A stretch of DNA of 31,718 nt from Betaproteobacteria bacterium UBA5582 (GTDB taxonomy: Bacteria; Pseudomonadota; Gammaproteobacteria; Burkholderiales; Rhodocyclaceae), in the NCBI GenBank assembly GCA_002425245.1, contig DILW01000120.1, positions 1 through 31,718 on the forward strand, in the 5' to 3' direction. This document shows, in pieces, positions 7,356 through 16,096 of this stretch. The position numbers and the translations under genes were made by a program. Within the stretch, counting starts at the first letter, position 1; each line of letters begins with the position of its first letter. A model generated the notes under the pieces. It saw only the letters and a list, made by a program, of their open reading frames with translations, had not been told where the DNA came from and searched no databases.

Positions 7356-8618
7356 ATGGCATTTCAACAAGGACTTAGCGGACTCAACTCGTCGGCCCGT
7401 GCGCTCGACGTGATCTCCAGCAACGTGGCCAATGCCTCGACTGCCGGTTTCAAGGCGAGCAGTGCCGTTTTTGCCGATACCTTTGCCGCAGCCATGGGCG
7501 GCGGCACTTCATCAACCCAGGTCGGCATGGGTAGCGTCAATCAGGCCGTTCGCCAGAGCTTTTCGCAGGGCGCGATCACCGCGACCAATAATCCCCTCGA
7601 CATGGCGATCGGCGGCAACGGTTTCTTCGTCGTCCAGCGCAACAACGAATCGACGGCCTACACCCGCAACGGCCAGTTCGACCTGGACAAGGACGGCTAC
7701 ATCGTGACCCCGCTCGGCGAGCGGCTGATGGGCTACCAGTCGGTGGCCAACGACGGTACTGTTTCCTTCATCGGCAACACCACGCCGCGGCCAATCCTGG
7801 TTCCGCCGACCGGCATCAGCGCGGCAGCCACCGGTACCACCGGGACCCCGGTCGGAATTCGTGCCAACCTTGATTCTGGCCTGGCCGTGCCGGCAACGGC
7901 GCCGTTCGATCAGAATGATCCCACCTCGTACAATTTCGCCACTTCCGTTGCCGTGTACGACAGCCTGGGTAACCAGCATTCGCTGGCCCTGTATTTCGTG
8001 AAGCAGGATCCGGTGGCATCGCCCAATACCTGGGATGTGTACCAGTCGTTCGACAACGCCGCCGCAGGCGCGGCAACGACGAGCCTGGTGTTCGACCAGA
8101 GCACCGGCAACTGGGTATCCGGCGGGCCGATAACGGTCAGCGTGCCGGCGGCCACCGTCGGTACCGGCGCTGCCGACCTCAATTTTGACGTCAATCTGAG
8201 CGCCTTCACCCAGCGCCGCTCGGTGTCCGCAGTCTATGAAACCACCCAGGACGGTTCGCCTCCCGGAGAAGTGGCCAGCGTTTCGGTCAGTTCCGAGGGC
8301 CTGGTCCAGGCGCGCTACACCAACGGCCAGACCCGCGATCTGGGCAAGGTGATCCTGGCTACCTTCCGCAATCCGAATGGCCTGTCGTCGGTCGGTGACA
8401 ACCTGTGGGCGGAAACCATCGATTCCGGCTCCGCTGCTCTGGCGGGCCCGGGGGACGGCCTGAACGGCACCATCAATTCGGGCCGGATCGAGGAGTCGAA
8501 CGTCGATATGAGCCAGGAGCTGGTTTACATGATCATCCAGCAGCGCAATTACCAGGCGAATGCCCAGTCGATCCGGACCCAGGATCAGTTGCTGCAGACC
8601 CTCATCAACCTGCGTTGA
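7356..8618 (+). CDS. flgE: FlgE, flagellar hook protein
   Basis: Main hook subunit, 420 aa. The N-terminal rod/hook motif LDVISSNVANASTAGFK is near residues 18-34. The conserved segment GAITATNNPLDMAIGGNGFF occurs in the D0-D1 region, then the outer D2-like domain with SVAVYDSLGNQHSLALYFVK. The C-terminal polymerisation helix contains RIEESNVDMSQELVYMI. A GGAGAAGG ribosome site precedes the ATG. Length is close to that of enterobacterial FlgE. Confidence 0.97.
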   Translation: MAFQQGLSGLNSSARALDVISSNVANASTAGFKASSAVFADTFAAAMGGGTSSTQVGMGSVNQAVRQSFSQGAITATNNPLDMAIGGNGFFVVQRNNESTAYTRNGQFDLDKDGYIVTPLGERLMGYQSVANDGTVSFIGNTTPRPILVPPTGISAAATGTTGTPVGIRANLDSGLAVPATAPFDQNDPTSYNFATSVAVYDSLGNQHSLALYFVKQDPVASPNTWDVYQSFDNAAAGAATTSLVFDQSTGNWVSGGPITVSVPAATVGTGAADLNFDVNLSAFTQRRSVSAVYETTQDGSPPGEVASVSVSSEGLVQARYTNGQTRDLGKVILATFRNPNGLSSVGDNLWAETIDSGSAALAGPGDGLNGTINSGRIEESNVDMSQELVYMIIQQRNYQANAQSIRTQDQLLQTLINLR

Positions 8619-8646
8619 TCGATCGGCCTGAGCCGGGGAAGATCGC

Positions 8647-9390
8647 ATGGATCGCCTGATTTACACCGCCATGACCGGCGCCAAGCATGTCTTCATGCAG
8701 CAGGCCGGCACGGCGAACAATCTGGCCAACGCCAGTACCATCGGCTTCAAGGCCCAGGAGCACCGCTTCCGGGCCGTCGAAGTCCAGGGCGAAGGCACGC
8801 CGACGCGGGCCTTCGTCGTCGATGCTTCGGTCAGCGATGTATTCGACCAGGGGCCGCTGATGTTCACCGGACGCAACCTCGATGTCGCAGTACAGGGTCG
8901 CGGCTGGCTGGCCGTCCAGTTGCCCGATGGCAGCGAGGCCTATACCCGGGCCGGCAGCATGGACGTCGATGAAACCGGGCAACTGGTGACCAAGTCCGGC
9001 CGCCCGGTGCTCGGTGATGGCGGGCCGATCGCGATTCCGCCGGACAACCACATCGAAATCGGCCCCGATGGCACGGTTTCCATCGTGCCCACCTTCGGGA
9101 CGCCGAACAACGTCAATCCGGTCGGTCGCCTGAAACTGGTCAACCCGCCGGATGCCGATCTGGTGCGCGGCGACGACGGGCTGTTCCGGCTGCGCAGCGG
9201 GCAGCCAGCGCCGGTTGATGAGGCGGTAAAGGTCACTTCGGGGACGCTGGAAGGCAGTAACGTGAATGTGACTGACGCGATGGTCAATCTGATCAGCCTG
9301 TCGCGCCAGTTCGAATTGCAGATCAAGATGATGCAGACGGCAGACCAGATCGCGCAGCGCGCCGATCAATTGCTGTCCCTCAACGGCTGA
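8647..9390 (+). CDS. flgF: FlgF, proximal rod protein
   Basis: Rod subunit, 247 aa. The N-terminus MDRLIYTAMTGAKHVFMQQ and the motif NNLANASTIGFKA are typical. The middle carries FTGRNLDVAVQGRGWLAVQ, and the C-terminus LEGSNVNVTDAMVNLISLSR is the conserved polymerisation helix. The gap to flgE is 28 bases, the longest early in the operon, with no promoter or terminator seen in it. Confidence 0.96.
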   Translation: MDRLIYTAMTGAKHVFMQQAGTANNLANASTIGFKAQEHRFRAVEVQGEGTPTRAFVVDASVSDVFDQGPLMFTGRNLDVAVQGRGWLAVQLPDGSEAYTRAGSMDVDETGQLVTKSGRPVLGDGGPIAIPPDNHIEIGPDGTVSIVPTFGTPNNVNPVGRLKLVNPPDADLVRGDDGLFRLRSGQPAPVDEAVKVTSGTLEGSNVNVTDAMVNLISLSRQFELQIKMMQTADQIAQRADQLLSLNG

Positions 9391-9405
9391 TGACAGGATG
9401 AAATC

Positions 9406-10188
9406 ATGATTCGCTCACTCTGGGTGGCCAGAACCGGCCTCGATGCGCAACAGACGCAGCTCGACGTCATCGCCAACAACCTGGCCAACGTCAGCACCAA
9501 CGGCTTCAAACGTGGTCGGGCGGTGTTCGAGGACCTGCTTTACCAGACCATGCGCCAGCCGGGCGCCCAGTCTTCGCAGCAGACGCAGGTGCCGACCGGG
9601 CTGCAGCTGGGTACCGGGGCGCGGGTAGTATCGACCGCGCGCATTTTCACTCAGGGCAATCTGCAGAAGACCGATGGTTCGCTCGATATAGCCGTCAGCG
9701 GTAACGGCTTTTTCCAGATCCAGCTGCCTGACGGCACTACCGGTTATACCCGCGATGGTTCCTTCCAGCGGGACAGCCAGGGTCAGGTGGTGACTTCCGA
9801 CGGCTATCCCCTGCTGCCCAACATCACCATTCCGGCCGATGCGCTTTCGATCTCGATTGCCAATGACGGTACGGTTTCGGTGACGCAACAAGGCTCCGCA
9901 GCCGTCACCGAACTGGGCACCATCCAGTTGGCGACTTTCGTCAATCCCTCGGGCCTGCTCAGCGTCGGCCAGAACCTGTTTCTGGAAACAGCGGCCAGCG
10001 GAGCGCCTACGCCCAACACGCCGGGAACCAATGGGGCCGGCGTGCTCAACCAGGGCTATGTTGAGACCTCAAATGTCAACGTCGCCGAGGAACTGGTGAC
10101 CATGATTCAGACCCAGCGCGCTTACGAGCTCAATTCGAAGGTGATTTCCACCTCCGACAGCATGCTTGGTCGCCTGAGCCAGCTGTGA
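9406..10188 (+). CDS. flgG: FlgG, distal rod protein
   Basis: Distal rod subunit, 260 aa, the usual FlgG length. Motifs: MIRSLWVARTGLDAQQTQ, LDVIANNLANVSTNGFKRG, then ILTQGN-like IFTQGNLQKTDGSLDIAVSG and the C-terminal YVETSNVNVAEELVTMIQTQ helix. The stop TGA overlaps a GTG (GTGA at 10185), which lies in frame with flgH, so ribosomes may re-initiate directly into flgH. Confidence 0.97.
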   Translation: MIRSLWVARTGLDAQQTQLDVIANNLANVSTNGFKRGRAVFEDLLYQTMRQPGAQSSQQTQVPTGLQLGTGARVVSTARIFTQGNLQKTDGSLDIAVSGNGFFQIQLPDGTTGYTRDGSFQRDSQGQVVTSDGYPLLPNITIPADALSISIANDGTVSVTQQGSAAVTELGTIQLATFVNPSGLLSVGQNLFLETAASGAPTPNTPGTNGAGVLNQGYVETSNVNVAEELVTMIQTQRAYELNSKVISTSDSMLGRLSQL

Positions 10189-10196
10189 GCGATGCC

Positions 10197-10856
10197 ATGA
10201 AACCCCTCTTGCTTGCGCTGCTGACGCTGCTGACCAGTGCCTGTGCGACGGTGCCGCCGACCAACGTTCACCAGCCGATGTCTGCCCGGCCGGAGATTCG
10301 TCATGTGCCGACGCAAGCCAACGGGGCCATCTACCAGATCGCCAGCAGCCGTCCGCTGTTCGAGGACCGACGGGCACGCTTTGTCGGCGACACCATCACC
10401 GTCAGGATCACCGAGAACGCACGGGCCAGCAAGAGTGCCAGCAACAAGCTGGAGCGCAGCGGCGATCAGACCGCCTCGATCACCGCCATGGCCGGCCTGC
10501 CGGTCAGCGGTTTGAGCGGGCTGAACATCAATGGGTCGAGCGCCACCAATTTCGATGGCAAAGGCCAGGCCGCCAACAACGCCACCTTCAACGGCAGCAT
10601 CACGGTGACCGTGATCGATGTGCTGCCCAACGGCAACCTGCTGGTTTCCGGCGAAAAACAGATATCCATCGGGGCCGAGCAGGAGTTCATCCGGGTCTCG
10701 GGAATCGTCAATCCCAGCTTCGTCGATTTCTCGAATTCCGTCGAATCGTCGAAGATCGCCGATGCCCGCATCGAGTACAAGTCCTCCGGCCAGCTGGCCG
10801 ACAGCCAGGCCATGGGTTGGTTGGCACGCTTCTTTCTTAGTGTTCTGCCATTCTAG
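10197..10856 (+). CDS. flgH: FlgH, L-ring lipoprotein
   Basis: Outer-membrane L-ring subunit. The start at ATG 10197 gives a compact lipoprotein signal MKPLLLALLTLLTSAC with lipobox T-S-A-C16. A GTG four codons earlier, overlapping the flgG stop, is the alternative. It is 219 aa. FlgH motifs include RPLFEDRRARFVGDTITVRI, TENARASKSASNKL and the C-terminal half with LPNGNLLVSGEKQISIGAEQ, then IRVSGIVNP. It shows that the cell has an outer membrane. Confidence 0.96.
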   Translation: MKPLLLALLTLLTSACATVPPTNVHQPMSARPEIRHVPTQANGAIYQIASSRPLFEDRRARFVGDTITVRITENARASKSASNKLERSGDQTASITAMAGLPVSGLSGLNINGSSATNFDGKGQAANNATFNGSITVTVIDVLPNGNLLVSGEKQISIGAEQEFIRVSGIVNPSFVDFSNSVESSKIADARIEYKSSGQLADSQAMGWLARFFLSVLPF

Positions 10857-10879
10857 AACTGCGTTGGCAGGGGGGTAGT

Positions 10880-11968
10880 ATGCGTGCATTGATCGGCAAT
10901 AGTTTCCTGAAGGCGGTGATTCTTGCCGCCACCGTGTTGCCGCTTCTGCAGCAACCGGTTCACGCCGAGCGGCTCAAGGATCTCGCTTCCCTCCAGGGGG
11001 TGCGTAACAACCAGTTGATCGGCTACGGCATCGTCGTCGGGCTCGACGGAACCGGTGACCAGACGACGCAGACGCCGTTCACCACCCAGGCGATGGGCAA
11101 CATGCTGTCGCAGATGGGCATCAACCTGACCGCCGACCAGGCGACCAAGCTGCAGCTCAAGAACGTCGCCGCAGTCATGGTCACCGCCAACCTCGCACCC
11201 TTCGCCCGGCCCGGCCAGGCGATCGACGTCACGATTTCTTCCATCGGCAACGCCAAGAGCCTGCGCGGCGGCACCCTGCTGATGACCCAGCTCAAGGGTG
11301 GCGACGGCCAGGTCTATGCCGTTGCCCAGGGCAATATCATGGTCGGCGGCGTCGGCGCTGGCGCCGGTGGCGCCAATGTGACCGTCAATCATCTTTCGGC
11401 CGGGCGGATCCCGGGCGGCGCCACCGTCGAGCGCACGGTGCCGACGGCGGTGGGACAGGGCGATTACCTGTTCTACGAGCTGACCGAATCCGATTTCGGC
11501 ACCGTCAGCAATGCGGTGACTGCGATCAACAAGGCCATGGGCGAAGGTACGGCCCAGGCCATCGATGGCCGGCGGATCGCATTGCGCGCGCCGGCCTCGC
11601 CGGATGCCAGGGTGGCTTTCCTGGGCAAGGTCGAAAATGTCGAAATACGTCCCTCGCTGGGGCAGGCCAAGGTGGTGGTCAATCCGCGTACCGGTTCGGT
11701 GGTGATGAACCAGCGTGTTGCCCTCCTGCCCTGCGCCGTCGCCCACGGCAACCTGTCAGTGGTGGTCGATGCCGGCCAGCCGGGCCAGGGGGCGGACGTG
11801 CAGGTCAAGCAGGATAGTGGCGCGATGGTCAATGTCCGCGCCGGGGCCAGCCTGGCCGACGTGGTCAAGGCGCTGAACTCGCTGGGTGCCAATCCCATGG
11901 ACCTGCTGGCCATCTTGCAGGCGATGAAGGCTGCCGGCGCCCTGCGTGCCGAACTCGAAGTGATCTGA
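10880..11968 (+). CDS. flgI: FlgI, P-ring protein
   Basis: Periplasmic P-ring subunit that depends on FlgA for assembly. It is 362 aa with a Sec signal peptide (MRALIGNSFLKAVILAATVL, cleavage probable after PVHA). The mature part starts ERLKDLASLQGVRNNQLIGY and continues GIVVGLDGTGDQT. Other conserved stretches are NVAAVMVTANLAPFARPGQ and the C-terminal LADVVKALNSLGANPMDLLA. A G-rich ribosome site (GGGGGG) lies before the ATG. It is 23 bases after flgH. Confidence 0.97.
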   Translation: MRALIGNSFLKAVILAATVLPLLQQPVHAERLKDLASLQGVRNNQLIGYGIVVGLDGTGDQTTQTPFTTQAMGNMLSQMGINLTADQATKLQLKNVAAVMVTANLAPFARPGQAIDVTISSIGNAKSLRGGTLLMTQLKGGDGQVYAVAQGNIMVGGVGAGAGGANVTVNHLSAGRIPGGATVERTVPTAVGQGDYLFYELTESDFGTVSNAVTAINKAMGEGTAQAIDGRRIALRAPASPDARVAFLGKVENVEIRPSLGQAKVVVNPRTGSVVMNQRVALLPCAVAHGNLSVVVDAGQPGQGADVQVKQDSGAMVNVRAGASLADVVKALNSLGANPMDLLAILQAMKAAGALRAELEVI

Positions 11969-11975
11969 GGTCGCC

Positions 11976-12950
11976 ATGGCCAACGAGATTCGTACCCAGC
12001 CGCAACGCGCGGCCTTCGACGTGCAGGCTGCGCAGGATTTGCGTGAACAGTTGCGCAAGGATCCCAAAGCCGGCCTGCAAGGGGCAGCCAAGCAGTTCGA
12101 GGCGATGTTCCTGCAGATGGTGCTGAAGAGCATGCGCGATACCGTTCCCAGCGACGGCTTGCTGCACAGCGACCAGACCCGCTTCTACAACGGCCTGCTC
12201 GACCAGCAGATGGCCCAGAACCTGGCCGGCAGCGGCCAGGGTGTCGGCTTTGCCAAGCTGATCGAACAACAGCTCGGGCGCAGCATGGGCGTCGATGCGG
12301 CGACGGACGAGGTAGCAGAGATGGATTTGCCGGCAATCCTTGCCGGTGCGAACACGCCTTCCGGCTTGCCGGGCTTGCCGGCAGGCGTCCGTTATACACC
12401 GGTGCTGAGCGGTCTGCCGACTTCTGCGGCTTACGCCGCGCAGTCGGCGCAAGCAACAGCGGCGGCGAGTCGGCCGCCGGAAAACGCCAGGGAATTTGCC
12501 GAACAGCTTTGGCCGCATGCGGTAGAAGCCTCGCGCAGCACCGGCATCGCACCCCAGTTCGTGCTCGCCCACGCGGCGCTGGAAAGTGGCTGGGGCAAGC
12601 AGCAGATTACCCGTGCTGACGGCAGCGCCAGCCACAACCTGTTCGGCATCAAGGCGGGGCGCTCCTGGCAGGGTGAAGTGGTCGAAGTGCCGACCACCGA
12701 GTATGTCGACGGCAAGGCCGTCAAGGTGGTCGAGAAGTTCCGCGCCTACCCGTCTTACGCCGAGGCATTCCGCGACTACGCCAATCTCATGCGCAACAAT
12801 CCGCGTTACTCGGAAGTAATTGGTTCGCAGAGTGGCACGGAGTTTGCTCGAAGAGTGCAACAAGCGGGATATGCAACCGACCCGATGTACGCCGAAAAAC
12901 TCGCCGGGATCATCAACGGTCCCACCCTGAGGCAGGCACTGATCGGTTGA
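11976..12950 (+). CDS. flgJ: FlgJ, rod cap and peptidoglycan hydrolase
   Basis: Two-domain protein of 324 aa. The N-terminal rod-assembly domain (about 35-105) has QFEAMFLQMVLKSMRDT, then DGLLHSDQTRFYNGLLDQQ. A Pro/Ala-rich linker (about 115-170) joins a C-terminal glucosaminidase domain with ALESGWGKQQIT; E203 in ALESGWG is the likely catalytic acid. Further motifs are HNLFGIKAG and FRAYPSYAEAFRDYANLM. Both domains are present, as in classical beta- and gammaproteobacterial FlgJ. It starts 7 bases after flgI. Confidence 0.96.
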   Translation: MANEIRTQPQRAAFDVQAAQDLREQLRKDPKAGLQGAAKQFEAMFLQMVLKSMRDTVPSDGLLHSDQTRFYNGLLDQQMAQNLAGSGQGVGFAKLIEQQLGRSMGVDAATDEVAEMDLPAILAGANTPSGLPGLPAGVRYTPVLSGLPTSAAYAAQSAQATAAASRPPENAREFAEQLWPHAVEASRSTGIAPQFVLAHAALESGWGKQQITRADGSASHNLFGIKAGRSWQGEVVEVPTTEYVDGKAVKVVEKFRAYPSYAEAFRDYANLMRNNPRYSEVIGSQSGTEFARRVQQAGYATDPMYAEKLAGIINGPTLRQALIG

Positions 12951-12958
12951 TCCCGGCC

Positions 12959-12985
12959 TACATAAACCGGCGGTTGTGCCGTTAA
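12959..12985 (+). promoter_or_regulatory. Possible sigma-28 promoter for flgK-flgL
   Basis: The -10 box GCCGTTAA (12978-12985) matches GCCGATAA at 7 of 8. The -35 position with correct spacing, TACATAAA (12959-12966), is poor. The site lies in the 53-base flgJ-flgK gap, and hook-associated genes are commonly FliA-dependent. An imperfect palindrome AACCGgCGGTT (12965-12975) overlaps the spacer; there is no T-run, so it is not a terminator. Confidence 0.35.
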
Positions 12986-13003
12986 ACCGCTCAGAGGTGT
13001 GTG

Positions 13004-14722
13004 ATGACGACTTACTTGAACATCGGTATATCCGGGTTGCGTGCAGCCCAGCTTGGTCTGCTGACGACCCAGCACAACATTGCCAATGCCAATACTCCGG
13101 GCTTTTCCAGGCAAGCGGTGTTCCAGTCGACCGGATTCGCGGTCAACAGCGACGAAGGTGCGCTTGGTCAAGGGGTCAAGATCGAGACCGTCAAGCGCAA
13201 CTACAGCGAATTCCTGACCGGGCAAATGAACCAGTCGCAATCGCGCCTGACCGAACTGGAAACCCAGTACGCCAGCCTGAGCCAGATGGACAACCTGCTG
13301 GCCGATCAGGATGCCGGTCTGTCGCCCGCCCTGCGTGATTTTTTTGCTGCCGTCCAGCAAGTCGGCAGCAACCCTTCGCTGATTCCTGCCCGCCAGTCGA
13401 TGGTTGCTTCGGCGCAGACATTGGCTTCGCGCTTCCAGTTGCTCGACGGACGTTTCCAGTCGCTGGGCGAACAGGCCAACGGGCGTATCAGCAATGCGGT
13501 AGCCGGTATCAATGCACTGACCGAGAGCATCGGCCAGATCAATCAGAACATCGTCCTGGCGCAGTCGACCTACGGCCAGCCGGCCAACGACCTGCTTGAC
13601 CAGCGCGATTACCTGGTCAACGAACTGAACAAGCTGGTCGGCGTCAGCACCAGCAACAACCTCGACGGTACCGTCAATGTCTTCTTCGGCTCGGGCCAGC
13701 AACTGGTCGTCGGCACTCAGGTGACCAGCCTGGTGGCTCAGGAAAAGTCCTCGGACAGTACCAAGATGGGTGTGGCGATCCAGTATCGCAATGGCACCGT
13801 CGAACTGGCCGACAACCTCCTCAGCGGCGGCGAATTGGGGGCACTGATGAGCTTCCGTAATGGTACGCTCGAGGGCGCCCGCACTGCACTGGGGGAAATC
13901 GCCACGGCGGTTGCCCAGGCGCTGAACGACCAGCAGGCACTGGGGATGGATCTCAACGGCCGGGTGGCTGGCGAGGTCGGCTTCGAGAGCCAGTTGTTCA
14001 TCATTCCGGCGTCCAGTGTTCCCGGTTTCGCCGCCCGCGACATCCAGGTCAATCCTCTGGTCGTAGAAGATCCGCGGCTGGTCGCCGCTGCCTCGCCAGT
14101 GAGAACGACGCAAGCAACTACCAACACCGGCACCTTGAAGCTGACAGTGGCAGAAGTGACGACGCCTTTTTCGACGGCAGCGGTCAGCCTGAGCGTCAAT
14201 GGCGCGCAGCAACTGACCGGGTTTGCCGGCAACTGGACGGCGACTTACGCCTCAGGCGCCAGCGCCAGCGGTGCCGGTGGCGGCATTCCGCTGAACAATG
14301 GCAGTGGCGCGCTCAGGGAACTGACCATCAACGGCGTTCGCTACACCGTGACCGGCGTTGGCAACAGCGGCGATACGCTTGGGGTGGAGCGCAATACAGG
14401 CGGTGTGCAGGATGGACGCAACGCTGTTCTGATGGCTGGCTTGCAGAATCAAAAGACCATGTATGGCGGCACGGCGACCTTCAATTCCTCGTATGCGACG
14501 ATCGTTGCCGATACCGGTATCGTCACCCGCGAAACCAAGATCCGGCTGGATGCCCAGTCCGCACTGCACGACCAGATCGAGGGCGCACGTGATTCCCTGT
14601 CCGGCGTCAATCTTGATGAAGAAGCGGCCAATTTGTTGAAGTTCCAGCAGGCTTACCAGGCGTCGGCGAAGGCGCTGCAGATCGGTGTCGATCTGTTCGA
14701 GCAGCTTCTGTCCATCCGCTAA
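13004..14722 (+). CDS. flgK: FlgK, hook-filament junction protein 1
   Basis: Hook-associated protein joining hook to filament. ATG 13004 is chosen over the adjacent in-frame GTG at 13001 because it places AGAGGTG at normal distance. It is 572 aa. The N-terminus is TTYLNIGISGLRAAQLGLLT then HNIANANTPGFSRQ; the conserved QGVKIETVKRNYSEF and DLLDQRDYLVNELNKLVGVS segments follow. The C-terminal D0 helix is SGVNLDEEAANLLKFQQAYQ. The export chaperone is probably FlgN (4243-4710). Confidence 0.97.
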   Translation: MTTYLNIGISGLRAAQLGLLTTQHNIANANTPGFSRQAVFQSTGFAVNSDEGALGQGVKIETVKRNYSEFLTGQMNQSQSRLTELETQYASLSQMDNLLADQDAGLSPALRDFFAAVQQVGSNPSLIPARQSMVASAQTLASRFQLLDGRFQSLGEQANGRISNAVAGINALTESIGQINQNIVLAQSTYGQPANDLLDQRDYLVNELNKLVGVSTSNNLDGTVNVFFGSGQQLVVGTQVTSLVAQEKSSDSTKMGVAIQYRNGTVELADNLLSGGELGALMSFRNGTLEGARTALGEIATAVAQALNDQQALGMDLNGRVAGEVGFESQLFIIPASSVPGFAARDIQVNPLVVEDPRLVAAASPVRTTQATTNTGTLKLTVAEVTTPFSTAAVSLSVNGAQQLTGFAGNWTATYASGASASGAGGGIPLNNGSGALRELTINGVRYTVTGVGNSGDTLGVERNTGGVQDGRNAVLMAGLQNQKTMYGGTATFNSSYATIVADTGIVTRETKIRLDAQSALHDQIEGARDSLSGVNLDEEAANLLKFQQAYQASAKALQIGVDLFEQLLSIR

Positions 14723-14732
14723 GGAGTCGATC

Positions 14733-15656
14733 ATGCGCATCAGCACATCAATGCAATTCGCCAGCGGCACCCGTAACCTGCTCAATCAGCAGTACGAGCT
14801 GCAGCGGACCCAGGACCAGCTTTCCAGCGGGCGCCGGATGCTGTCTCCTTCGGACGACCCGATTGCCGCACTGAATGCCCTCGAAGTTCGGCAGGCAAAG
14901 GGGGTGAACGAGCAGTATCTGACCAATCAGTCCACCGCCCTGTCTGCCTTGTCGTCGCTGGAGTCGACCCTGGGTAGCCTGGGCGACCAGTTGATCAACA
15001 TCCGTGTTGCCGCTACCGAAGCGCAGGGCAAGCCCGCCGGCTCGCAACAGCTCAGTGCCATTTCCGAAGACCTCAGGCAACGTCTGAGCAGTCTCGTTGA
15101 CCTGGCCAATACCAAGGATTCGCAAGGGAACTACGTGTTTTCCGGCTTCCAGTCCGGGGTCAAGCCCATTGCTCTGGACGCTGTCAGCGGTCAGTACACC
15201 TATCTGGGTGATCAGGGCAAGGTCAGCATCCAGGTTTCCCCGTCTATCAACATGGCCGTTTCCGAAAACGGCGACGACCTGTTCATGCGGGTCACTGACG
15301 CGCAGGGGCAGCCTCTGGGCAAGAGTGTTTTTGACACGGTGCAGGATACGATCGACTCAATCGGCAGTGCCACCTTCAACAGCGCCACGCTGGCCACCAA
15401 CCTGGCCGAGATTGATGCTGCGATCAATCAGCTGATCAATGCCCGGACTTCGGTCGGTGCGCGTCTCAATACCCTGGAAAGCGTGCAGATCAACGCCAAG
15501 GACATGGATTATCAGCACTCGGTTCGTCTTTCCGAACTTGAAGACCTGGATTACACCGAAGCCATCTCGCGCTTTGCCCGTTATCAGACGCAGCTTGAGG
15601 CTTCGCAGATCACCTTCAAGCAGGTCACCCAACTGAGCCTGTTCAACCTGCTGTGA
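14733..15656 (+). CDS. flgL: FlgL, hook-filament junction protein 3
   Basis: Flagellin-like junction protein. The frame opens at 14685 inside flgK, but homology (MRISTSMQFASGTRNLLNQQ) starts at ATG 14733, directly after an AAGGAG site at 14721-14726. It is 307 aa. The N-terminal flagellin domain contains LSSGRRMLSPSDDPIAALNA, and the C-terminal coiled region ends YQTQLEASQITFKQVTQLSL. The stop TGA overlaps the GTG start of the next gene (GTGA). Confidence 0.96.
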   Translation: MRISTSMQFASGTRNLLNQQYELQRTQDQLSSGRRMLSPSDDPIAALNALEVRQAKGVNEQYLTNQSTALSALSSLESTLGSLGDQLINIRVAATEAQGKPAGSQQLSAISEDLRQRLSSLVDLANTKDSQGNYVFSGFQSGVKPIALDAVSGQYTYLGDQGKVSIQVSPSINMAVSENGDDLFMRVTDAQGQPLGKSVFDTVQDTIDSIGSATFNSATLATNLAEIDAAINQLINARTSVGARLNTLESVQINAKDMDYQHSVRLSELEDLDYTEAISRFARYQTQLEASQITFKQVTQLSLFNLL

Positions 15657-16096
15657 GCAAGCGACTGCTACCCCTTGCGATCGCGCTGCTGCTGGCCGGT
15701 TGTTCCACCAATGGCACGACGCCCTTTACGGTCGGGCTCAATACCAGCATGAAGTGGAATGTCGCGCTCGGCGCGGCGGCGGCGATCTACCTGATCTACG
15801 ATCCCCTGGCCCCGAACTGGGAACTGGAAGAGGCCAAACTGTCGGACGACACCTATCGGCTGTCGATGAAGATGAAACGCTTCCATACGGGCGGTGCCGG
15901 CGAGGCGTTGCAGATCCTCAAGCGGCGGGCGGTCCAGTTGCGCGAGGAGGGTGGTCACTCAGCCTACGAAATCCTCGAATACACCGAGGGGGTCGAGTCG
16001 CGCACGCTCGGTGCCCAGCGCGTTGCCGAAGGGCTGGTGCGCGTCGTCCGCCGTGCGCCGGCGGATTCCTTCGGCCTCAGCGCCAATACCTACTGA
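15653..16096 (+). CDS. Unrecognised small lipoprotein coupled to flgL
   Basis: 147 aa from a GTG that overlaps the flgL stop by 4 bases. It begins with a clear lipoprotein signal (MSKRLLPLAIALLLAGC, lipobox L-A-G-C17; Ser at +2 favours the outer membrane by the usual rule). A short hydrophobic stretch ALGAAAAIYLIYDP follows at about 38-52. The rest is a small mixed domain with TYRLSMKMKRFHTGGAGEAL, a charged helix (LKRRAVQLREEGG) and AYEILEYTEGVESRTLG. I do not recognise it as FlgO, FlgP, FlgT or any other named flagellar lipoprotein. Tight coupling to flgL suggests a role at the envelope around the flagellum, but that is inference. Its end overlaps the end of convergent fliR by 7 bases. The reading frame and lipobox make it a real gene. 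Confidence 0.85.
   Translation: MSKRLLPLAIALLLAGCSTNGTTPFTVGLNTSMKWNVALGAAAAIYLIYDPLAPNWELEEAKLSDDTYRLSMKMKRFHTGGAGEALQILKRRAVQLREEGGHSAYEILEYTEGVESRTLGAQRVAEGLVRVVRRAPADSFGLSANTY

Noticed and set aside
12965..12975. AACCGgCGGTT inverted repeat between flgJ and flgK as a terminator
   Set aside because: Short stem with no T-run; better seen as overlap with a possible promoter spacer.
12806..14212. 468-codon open frame on the - strand opposite flgK
   Set aside because: Antisense shadow of flgK with His/Gln/Arg-rich composition and no recognisable domain.
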